Assembly: GCA_937873105.1 (NCBI GenBank)
Contig: CALMWD010000504.1
Coordinates: 1-9,297, forward strand
Source of the DNA: an uncultured Rhodanobacteraceae bacterium
GTDB lineage: Bacteria > Pseudomonadota > Gammaproteobacteria > Xanthomonadales > Ahniellaceae
DNA length: 9,297 nt
Direction: 5' to 3'
In this document: in pieces, positions 1 through 5,997 of the stretch
How the letters are laid out: each line of letters opens with the position of its first letter
Numbering within the stretch: the first letter of the stretch is position 1
Program-made: the position numbers and the translations under genes
The notes under the pieces: generated by a model
What the model was told of the DNA's origin: nothing
What the model saw: the letters and a program-made list of their open reading frames with translations, nothing else
Database searches by the model: none

Positions 1-1277
1 AACTGGGTGCAGGTCGCGTCCGCGCTGACCGCGAGGGGGGGCTGGCGATCCGAGCGGCGCACCCAGGTCAGCACGGCGCGACCGTCGGCGCGCATCGCGA
101 CGCCAGGCGATCCGGTGGCGATGCCGTCCACGGCGAGGCGGCGGTTGAAGGCGCTGCAGGCCGTCGTCGTGCACTCGCTCATGCGCAGGCTGGACTGGTT
201 CGCATCGCGGTAGATCGCCAGGGGGCGGCCGTCGGCATACCCCAGGGCGACCGAGCGGGCGCCCATGCCGGGGCCGTTCTCGAACACCAGCAATTGGTTG
301 CCGTTGTCGCAGGTGGCGCTGCCGCAGAGCGTGCCCATGACGGCACCGCCGCCGCTGTCGTGGTGGCTGACGAAGGGCCGGCCGTTCGGCAGGCGCGTCA
401 GCGACGGCGCGCGGCCGAGGTTGGCGCCGGTCAGCGCGATCGAGGCCGTGCCGGCGCAGGTCGCGTTCGTGCAGTGGCGGAACATCAGGTCGCCCTCGGC
501 GCCTTCCCAGGCGATGTCGACGCCGCCGCCGGGTGCCGCCTGCAGCGTCGCCTTGGTGCCGCTTCCGAGCGTGTGCAGGGAAAAGCTGTCGTAGGGTGCA
601 GTCGCGCTCGCCAGCCTGATCTCGCCGCTGCTGCTGTCGTCGTAGGCGATCCAGAGCGTGCCGTTGCCGTAGGCAAGGGCGGCATGGCGGCCGCGGTCGC
701 CGGCGCCATCGACCACGCGGGCGCTGCCGCTGCTGCAGTCGGTGTTGGCGCAGACGTAGAGCTTGAGGTCGCCGTTGCCGGCGTCGTAATACCCGATGAG
801 CGGCGCGCCGGTGGCGGCGTCGATGCCGGTGGCCGTGTATTGCCCGACATCGCCGTCGCCGTCGAGCACGCGTTCCTGGCCGCCGAAGCTGCAGTCGTCG
901 TTGTTGCAGCTCAAGCCGACGAGGTCGCCGCTGCCGGCGTCGTAACTGGCGACGAACGGCTTCGGTGGCGTGCCCGGACGCATCGCCGCGCTGACATGGC
1001 GGCCGCGGTCGCGACCCTCGGCGCTCAGCGCTCGGCCGATGCGGCAGCCGTTGCTGTCGCAACTCGCCTGGTACAGGCGCGCCTCCTCGGCCAGGTAGAG
1101 CAGGCCGACGTACTTGTCGCTGAAGCGGCCGGGGATCACGGCGTAGTGTTCGCCGAGTTGGCTCTTGCCGTCGATGCGTTGCAGCACGAAGCCGGGTTGC
1201 GCCACCGGATCGGCCTGCACGGCTGCACCGAGCAACAGGCTGCAGCAGAGGAACCAGCGCGGGAGATGTCGTTGCAT
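1..1277 (-). CDS. Secreted repeat (probable beta-propeller) protein, C-terminus cut by window edge
   Basis: The minus strand is open from ATG at 1277 to the window edge, giving 425 residues with no stop. The N-terminus (MQRHLPRWFLCC, then LLLGAAVQA, then DP) is a Sec-type signal peptide with likely cleavage near residue 22. The mature part is built of repeats of about 50 residues. Each has a [PW]-[FL]-[VI]-x-x-[YH]-D-like strand, a G-[DE]-[LI] turn and a C-x4-C pair (C73/C78, C124/C129, C176/C181, C269/C274, C318/C323, C369/C374); one repeat near residue 222 lacks the cysteines, and C423 may start another. Similar YD-xx-x-GDL repeats are common in exported proteins of environmental bacteria and are usually read as beta-propeller blades; no function is known to me. 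It is divergent from the cyclase at 1404, with 126 bp between them. The ribosome site is weak (AGG five bases before ATG). The product is clearly exported; its role is unknown. Confidence 0.85.
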   Translation of the reverse strand, partial: MQRHLPRWFLCCSLLLGAAVQADPVAQPGFVLQRIDGKSQLGEHYAVIPGRFSDKYVGLLYLAEEARLYQASCDSNGCRIGRALSAEGRDRGRHVSAAMRPGTPPKPFVASYDAGSGDLVGLSCNNDDCSFGGQERVLDGDGDVGQYTATGIDAATGAPLIGYYDAGNGDLKLYVCANTDCSSGSARVVDGAGDRGRHAALAYGNGTLWIAYDDSSSGEIRLASATAPYDSFSLHTLGSGTKATLQAAPGGGVDIAWEGAEGDLMFRHCTNATCAGTASIALTGANLGRAPSLTRLPNGRPFVSHHDSGGGAVMGTLCGSATCDNGNQLLVFENGPGMGARSVALGYADGRPLAIYRDANQSSLRMSECTTTACSAFNRRLAVDGIATGSPGVAMRADGRAVLTWVRRSDRQPPLAVSADATCTQ

Positions 1278-1403
1278 GTCGGCCTGCCGAACGAGGGGAT
1301 TGGCCGCTCTGACGAAAATCCACACGCTGCCGTGTCATGGCGCTGTCTTGCCGTTGCGGATGCCGATAGGCTTGCCAGCCACTGGAGCCTGCGGTGCGAA
1401 CCG
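1278..1403. other. Divergent intergenic region
   Basis: These 126 bp separate the start codons of the secreted repeat protein and the diguanylate cyclase, so both promoters should lie here or within the opposite gene's start. I could not find a convincing -35/-10 pair on either strand, and no strong hairpin. A GGAG at 1384-1387 lies too far (16 nt) from the cyclase ATG to be a good ribosome site. Confidence 0.5.
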
Positions 1404-2489
1404 ATGACGCCCGAGCCTGCCTCGCGCCACGTCGATGCCACGGATCGACTCAGCGACCCGCAGCGCATGCCGCGCCGCGTCTACGTCCTGCGCGTGCTCG
1501 GCATGGGGCTCGGCGTGGTGCCGATGGCCGTGGTCCTGCGCGAACTCGACGCAGGCTGGGCGAGTTGGGCCTATCTCGTCTTCGCCGGCCTGCTGTGGCC
1601 GCACCTGGCCTACCTGGTCGCGATGCGCAGCGCCGATCCCTATCGCAGCGAGCGGCGCAACCTCGTCGTCGATGCCGCCCTGGCCGGATTCTGCGTGCCG
1701 CTGATGCAGTTCAACCTGCTGCCCTCGGTGATGCTGATGACGGTCGTGACCGCGGACCGCATCAACACCGGCATCCGCGGCCTGTGGCTGCGCTCCTTGC
1801 CGGGACTGGCCCTGGGCATCGTCGGCGGCGGGTTCGCCACCGGCTTCGCCTTCGCGCCGCACACCAGCATGACGGTGATGCTGGCCTGCCTGCCGATGCT
1901 GGTCGGCTACACCCTGTCGGTCAGCCTCAACGCCTACCGGCTGGTGCGCAAGGTGCAGGCGCAGAACCGGCGCCTCGCCGAATTGAGCAGCATCGACCCG
2001 CTGACCGGCCTCAACAATCGCGGCCACTGGCAGGTCCTGGCCGAACGCCTGCTGCGCGAGGCCGGAGGCGGCGACGCCCTGAGCCTGGTGCTGATCGACG
2101 TCGATCGCTTCAAGGCGATCAACGATGGCCACGGCCATACCGCCGGCGACGACGTGCTGGTCGCGGTGGCAGGCGAGATCAAGGCCTGCCTGCGCGAGGG
2201 CGACTGCGCCGGCCGGCTCGGCGGCGACGAGTTCGCCCTGATCCTGCGCGGCGGGCGCGTCGCCGCCGAAGCCACGGCCGAGCGCCTGCGTGCGGCCATC
2301 GACCGCCTGTCCTTCCCGGACCGTCCCGGCCTGCAGTGCTCGGTCAGCCTGGGTCTGGCCGAGGTCGGCCCGGCCGCCGGCAGCCTGCGCGCCTGGATGG
2401 AAGCCGCCGACCGCGCCCTGTACCGGGCCAAGAGCGGTGGCCGCAACCAGGTCGGCGGCGACATCGCCGGCAGCCGCGCCCTGCATTGA
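1404..2489 (+). CDS. MASE2-GGDEF membrane diguanylate cyclase (DgcC/AdrA type)
   Basis: This 361-residue protein should make cyclic di-GMP from two GTP at the inner membrane. Residues about 25-180 hold several hydrophobic segments. The stretch with WPHLAY (65-70), R-S-A-D-P (75-79), NLVVDAALAG (86-95) and NLLPS (104-108) closely resembles the MASE2 sensor of E. coli DgcC (YaiC/AdrA, 371 residues). The GGDEF domain begins at SSIDPLTGLNNR (195-206), has the metal-binding IDVDRFK (231-237) and an intact GGDEF at 273-277. REGD (264-267) lies five residues before GGDEF, which is the RxxD product-inhibition I-site. The C-terminal ALYRAKSGGRNQV is typical of the domain. ATG 1404 was chosen because it leaves a short cytoplasmic tail before MASE2; M22 (1467) is an alternative. 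The same frame stays open back to position 294, but that part is antisense to the secreted protein. It ends nine bases before a mobile element. Confidence 0.93.
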   Translation: MTPEPASRHVDATDRLSDPQRMPRRVYVLRVLGMGLGVVPMAVVLRELDAGWASWAYLVFAGLLWPHLAYLVAMRSADPYRSERRNLVVDAALAGFCVPLMQFNLLPSVMLMTVVTADRINTGIRGLWLRSLPGLALGIVGGGFATGFAFAPHTSMTVMLACLPMLVGYTLSVSLNAYRLVRKVQAQNRRLAELSSIDPLTGLNNRGHWQVLAERLLREAGGGDALSLVLIDVDRFKAINDGHGHTAGDDVLVAVAGEIKACLREGDCAGRLGGDEFALILRGGRVAAEATAERLRAAIDRLSFPDRPGLQCSVSLGLAEVGPAAGSLRAWMEAADRALYRAKSGGRNQVGGDIAGSRALH

Positions 2490-2498
2490 GCCGCGACC

Positions 2499-2522
2499 GG
2501 GGTAGTGCCTCACTTTGAAATT
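2499..2522 (+). repeat. Left terminal inverted repeat
   Basis: This 24-bp sequence matches the reverse complement of 3641-3664 at 21 of 24 positions: the first ten bases (GGGGTAGTGC), then TCA, TT and GAAATT. Mismatches fall at 2509, 2513 and 2516. The base outside (C2498) also matches. It lies nine bases after the cyclase stop codon and next to one copy of the flanking direct repeat GACC (2495-2498). Confidence 0.85.
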
Positions 2523-2542
2523 GGGGAAGGACCGAATGCGTT

Positions 2543-2728
2543 CTCCAGAAGATCGAGAACCACGCCCGCGCCGTCTCGCACTTCGTGTTCTTCAACTTCG
2601 CGCGCATCCAAAAGACGCTGCGGGTGACCCCGGCCATGGAGGCCGGCGTTTCGTATCACGTCTGGTCGCTGGAAGAGATTGCGGCGCTGGTGCCGGAGCC
2701 GGAATTGAAGCCGCACGGGTCCTACTAG
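2543..2728 (+). pseudogene. Transposase C-terminal remnant (IS1-family-like)
   Basis: The frame ending at TAG 2726-2728 encodes KIENHARAVSHF, then FNFARIQKTLRVTPAMEAG and VWSLEEI. This resembles the C-terminal region of DDE transposases that I associate with one branch of the IS1 family (NF-x-R-I-H-x-TLRVTPAMEAG-V). About 60 residues remain, so the catalytic core is missing. The frame is blocked by TGA at 2516 inside the terminal repeat. Just upstream, 2535-2546 reads NAFS in a different frame, and joining it to KIENH would need about one more base near 2547, so a small deletion has probably shifted the frame. The remnant starts almost at the left repeat, so the deletion took out the 5' part of the gene. 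It converges with the passenger gene that stops at 2738. The transposase origin is fairly sure; the family is tentative. Confidence 0.75.
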
Positions 2729-2737
2729 AAGCGCGGT

Positions 2738-3307
2738 TCAGTGTGAGCTATCTGAGACTTCCTTCGCTGCTCGATTGTCACTGGACTTGTCTTCGAACAG
2801 GTCTCTGAATTGGTCACGACCAAACAACGCCAGAAAGAACAACACCAGCGTAAACACAAAGTTAGACCCGATTCCAATCCAGAATGCTGTCCATGGGCCG
2901 GAATGAGAGTTGACAACATTCTTTAGACTGTCGTGATGGGTCGCGAGCTGTTGGGCGCGAGCATCATTCTCAAGGTCCTCTTTGATTCCACTGATCCTAT
3001 CTTGGGTGTAAAACTCAGCGTGTTCGTAAAGAGTGGTCTGCGCTCCAGCCCTCAAGTTCTTAAGTGTGATTGGCTGGCTGTATGCGTCGATGAAAGACTG
3101 CATGTCTTGGCGTGTGGGGTACATGCCGCGCTTTGCACGGAATTCCTTCACCCATCCGCATTTGGCTGACTTGTAATCAGCGTAGGCAAGCATGCCAATT
3201 ATCCGCTCAGGCGTGCCTTCCTCTGTCTTCTCTACCAGGGTCTCGAATAGTGGGTTGTAGTCGCATACTTGCGACTCATCCTCTGGTGGTTGTTGGCTTC
3301 CGCTCAT
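2738..3307 (-). CDS. Unknown passenger protein with one C-terminal membrane segment
   Basis: This 189-residue protein is of unknown function. It has a polar, acidic N-terminus (residues 1-16), a probably helical middle with RIIGMLAYADYKSAK (35-49) and W52, a charged linker, and one strongly hydrophobic segment at about 141-163 (FWIGIGSNFVFTLVLFFLAL). A short charged tail ends in SDSSH. There is no signal peptide, so it is probably anchored by its C-terminus with the bulk in the cytoplasm. The pattern (GxxAYxxYKxxK followed by a late membrane segment) seems to recur in small uncharacterised bacterial proteins of accessory regions, but I cannot name a family. The ATG has no clear ribosome site and overlaps the upstream 66-residue gene by 32 bases, so coupled translation is likely. 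Composition is AT-richer than the core genes, fitting transfer within the mobile element. There are no enzyme motifs. Confidence 0.75.
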   Translation of the reverse strand: MSGSQQPPEDESQVCDYNPLFETLVEKTEEGTPERIIGMLAYADYKSAKCGWVKEFRAKRGMYPTRQDMQSFIDAYSQPITLKNLRAGAQTTLYEHAEFYTQDRISGIKEDLENDARAQQLATHHDSLKNVVNSHSGPWTAFWIGIGSNFVFTLVLFFLALFGRDQFRDLFEDKSSDNRAAKEVSDSSH

Positions 3308-3476
3308 GAGGATTGCCCGTAACAGGTCGAGTGTCAGCGACTCTTACTTTCTCAGTGAAAGTTTTGAACGGCCTCTTGTTGTCTACAAACACAACAGAAA
3401 CTCCGCCTGGAGCATTCCGCTGAAAGAATGATCCTGTTCCAGATTCGACAACAACAATGCGGGTGTTCTTCATCAT
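3276..3476 (-). CDS. Small unknown passenger protein (66 residues)
   Basis: A short gene begins MMKNTRIVVVESGTG and ends KPTTTRG. I do not recognise it. Support for its being real is a strong ribosome site (GGGGAGAG on the minus strand, 4 bases before the first ATG and 7 before the second), a beta-strand-like core (RIVVVE, VSVVFVDN), and its position directly before and overlapping the 189-residue gene in the same direction. It has no membrane segment, cysteine or catalytic motif, and the basic C-terminus lies in the overlap. The two probably form a bicistronic unit. It could instead be the decayed N-terminal part of a longer fused gene, joined by a frameshift in the overlap. Confidence 0.55.
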   Translation of the reverse strand: MMKNTRIVVVESGTGSFFQRNAPGGVSVVFVDNKRPFKTFTEKVRVADTRPVTGNPHERKPTTTRG

Positions 3477-3640
3477 GACTCTCCCCGCCCAAGATTCCCC
3501 AGAGGCGACAGTACCCTAAAATCGATCTAGATCACAGAATTTCTAGTCACGACCGAAATTTGCAAGCGAGACATAAGACTGAGGTTCAGGGTGGTGTTTC
3601 ACGAACCAGAACGGCAGATGTTCCACGTTCATGGCAGACG
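3477..3640 (-). promoter_or_regulatory. Upstream region of the passenger genes
   Basis: This AT-richer stretch between the small passenger gene and the right terminal repeat should hold its promoter. On the minus strand, TTGCAA (3559-3564) followed 14 bases later by TAGAAA is a poor candidate because the spacing is short. A perfect 10-bp palindrome GATCTAGATC lies at 3524-3533; with flanks TGTGA/TCGAT it is only half of a CRP-like site. No coding sequence was seen. Confidence 0.3.
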
Positions 3641-3664
3641 AATTTCGAACTGATGCACTACCCC
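3641..3664 (-). repeat. Right terminal inverted repeat
   Basis: Read on the minus strand this is the partner of 2499-2522 (21 of 24 identical). The second copy of the direct repeat GACC follows at 3665-3668. The -35 box of the rplU promoter begins 13 bases beyond the end, so the element stops just short of that promoter. Confidence 0.85.
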
Positions 3665-3667
3665 GAC

Positions 3668-3684
3668 CGGTCATTCATTGACCG
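3668..3684. repeat. Operator-like inverted repeat over the rplU -35 box
   Basis: CGGTCA (3668-3673), five bases, then TGACCG (3679-3684) form a perfect 6-bp inverted repeat. The right arm covers most of the -35 hexamer TTGACC (3678-3683). Such placement suits a repressor site, but short repeats also arise by chance in GC-rich DNA. Confidence 0.35.
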
Positions 3685-3707
3685 TTCCGCCCCGGTCCGG
3701 CTATGAT
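3678..3707 (+). promoter_or_regulatory. rplU-rpmA promoter (sigma-70 type)
   Basis: TTGACC (3678-3683) and TATGAT (3702-3707), with an 18-bp spacer, each match the sigma-70 consensus at five of six positions. Transcription would start near 3713-3716, giving a leader of about 90 bases before rplU. The mobile element ends just upstream and leaves the promoter intact. Confidence 0.8.
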
Positions 3708-3721
3708 CCGCGCCCTTTTTC

Positions 3722-3750
3722 GGTCGTTCCGGCCGGAGGGGAACGGGACC
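3722..3750 (+). promoter_or_regulatory. Possible regulatory hairpin in the rplU leader
   Basis: GGTC (3722-3725) pairs with GACC (3747-3750), and GTTCC (3726-3730) with GGAAC (3740-3744), with a two-base bulge and a nine-base loop. This 9-bp stem would form at the very start of the transcript. Ribosomal protein leaders often carry autoregulatory structures, but I know of no described one matching this. Confidence 0.35.
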
Positions 3751-3806
3751 CCGGAGCAAGTGCGGCCGCGGCCCATGGCCAAAATAACGACAGAGGCATT
3801 GCCATC

Positions 3807-4118
3807 ATGTACGCAGTTGTAGTCACTGGCGGTAAGCAATACCGCGTGATGCAGGGCGAAACCCTGCGAGTCGAGAAGCTCGATGCCGAGGTCGGTTCCT
3901 CGGTGAAGTTCGACCAGGTCCTGCTGGTGGGCGACGGCGACGCGATCAGCGTCGGCACGCCGACCGTGGCGGGTGCGTCGGTCGCGGCGACGATCAAGTC
4001 GCACGGCCGCGGCGACAAGGTCCGGATCGTCAAGTTCCGCCGTCGCAAGCACCATCGCAAGCAGATGGGCCACCGTCAGCACTTCACCGAAGTCGAAATC
4101 ACCGGCATCAGCAAGTAA
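3807..4118 (+). CDS. rplU: 50S ribosomal protein L21
   Basis: The product is 103 residues, the same length as E. coli L21, and is a 23S rRNA-binding protein of the large subunit. It begins [14 protein letters not shown] and has the basic family signature at residues 71-94 ([20 protein letters not shown]). ATG 3807 was chosen by family alignment, although the frame is open further upstream to 3678; AGAGG (3792-3796) lies ten bases before it. It is the first gene of an operon with rpmA, 18 bases downstream, driven from the promoter at 3678. Confidence 0.98.
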   Translation: MYAVVVTGGKQYRVMQGETLRVEKLDAEVGSSVKFDQVLLVGDGDAISVGTPTVAGASVAATIKSHGRGDKVRIVKFRRRKHHRKQMGHRQHFTEVEITGISK

Positions 4119-4136
4119 AGGGCGAGGAGAGCAGCC

Positions 4137-5568
<1,432 letters not shown>

Positions 5569-5586
5569 GCGGATGTCGCGGCCAAC

Positions 5587-5613
5587 AAAAAAGCCGGCTC
5601 GCGCCGGCTTTTT
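5587..5613. terminator. Bidirectional terminator between obgE and rpsT
   Basis: AGCCGGC (5592-5598) and GCCGGCT (5603-5609) pair around the loop TCGC. A run of A precedes the stem and a run of T follows it, so it can end transcription in both directions. It lies 18 bases after the obgE stop and 28 bases beyond the rpsT stop. Confidence 0.93.
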
Positions 5614-5641
5614 CGTCAACACGAAGCAGGGCGGCTTCGTC

Positions 5642-5905
5642 TCATGCCATCGCGCGGATGCGGGCCGTGATGCGGCTCTTGTGGCGCGAGGCCTTGTTCT
5701 TGTGGATCTGGCCGCGACCGGCGAAACGGTCGAGCAGCGATTCCGCGGTCTTGTATGCGGTCTCGGCGCCGGCCTTGTTGCCGGTTTCGATCATCTTCAG
5801 CACGTTCTTGACGGCCGTACGCATCTGCGAACGCTGACTGTTGTTGTGCAGGCGGTGCTTTTCCGCCTGGACCGCGCGCTTCTTCGCGGACTTGATATTG
5901 GCCAC
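5642..5905 (-). CDS. rpsT: 30S ribosomal protein S20, GTG start
   Basis: The product is 87 residues, equal to E. coli S20, and binds 16S rRNA in the small subunit. The sequence (M)ANIKSAKKRA at the start, HNNSQRS and the RHKSRITARI end are characteristic. The start is GTG at 5905-5903: the family N-terminus begins exactly there and GGAG lies seven bases upstream. An in-frame ATG at 5974 falls in the -35 box of the promoter and is rejected. E. coli rpsT also uses a non-AUG start (UUG), which contributes to its control by S20. It is a single gene with its own promoter and a terminator shared with obgE. Confidence 0.97.
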   Translation of the reverse strand: MANIKSAKKRAVQAEKHRLHNNSQRSQMRTAVKNVLKMIETGNKAGAETAYKTAESLLDRFAGRGQIHKNKASRHKSRITARIRAMA

Positions 5906-5945
5906 AGCTTTGCTCCGGTATTCGGGGGGTTGAAAAAGGTCGCGA

Positions 5946-5974
5946 ATTATCCGGGCATCGCCGACCCGAGTCAA
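5946..5974 (-). promoter_or_regulatory. rpsT promoter (sigma-70 type)
   Basis: On the minus strand TTGACT (5974-5969), a 17-bp spacer and GATAAT (5951-5946) match the consensus well, five of six at each box. The start point would be near 5939, leaving a leader of about 33 bases before the GTG. The promoter lies within the short region that also precedes murJ. Confidence 0.85.
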
Positions 5975-5997
5975 TCGGCCGGCCGGGGAGGTCGTTC

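Larger units (their letters stand above)
2499..3664. mobile_element. IS1-like deletion derivative carrying passenger genes
   Basis: The block begins GGGGTAGTGC at 2499 and ends with its exact reverse complement at 3655-3664. The inverted match continues inward to GAAATT, 21 of 24 positions in all. Outside both ends lies the direct repeat GACC (2495-2498 and 3665-3668), which becomes CGACCGG (2494-2500 and 3664-3670) if the boundary is drawn slightly further in; this looks like a target-site duplication. A transposase C-terminal remnant lies just inside the left end, and two minus-strand genes fill most of the rest. The passenger part is visibly AT-richer than the neighbouring genes (for example 27 G/C of 60 in 2821-2880). 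Ends beginning GGTAGTG recall the GGTGATG ends of IS1, and the remnant resembles IS1-family C-termini; the family is an inference. With no complete transposase it cannot move on its own, though a related enzyme could act on its ends. Confidence 0.8.

Noticed and set aside
294..1403. Plus-strand open frame in phase with the cyclase, extending it by 370 residues
   Set aside because: It is antisense to the signal-peptide repeat protein, is low-complexity Ala/Val/Arg-rich sequence with no family features, and the MASE2 domain starts normally after ATG 1404.
1335..2513. Minus-strand open frame of 392 residues opposite the cyclase
   Set aside because: Its His/Gln/Ala-rich composition is a shadow of GC-rich codons on the coding strand; the plus strand encodes an unmistakable GGDEF protein.
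2515..2808. Plus-strand frame of 97 residues across the transposase remnant and the passenger gene end
   Set aside because: It is out of frame with the recognisable transposase sequence and runs antisense into the 189-residue gene.
2933..3309. Two short plus-strand frames (2933-3169, 3112-3309)
   Set aside because: They lie wholly or almost wholly antisense to the 189-residue gene, with no ribosome site or family features.
3519..3540. CRP/Clp-like site (TGTGA half on the minus strand)
   Set aside because: Only one half matches the consensus; the other half reads TCGAT instead of TCACA.
5906..5974. Earlier in-frame ATG for rpsT
   Set aside because: It lies in the -35 box of the rpsT promoter, so it would be outside the transcript.
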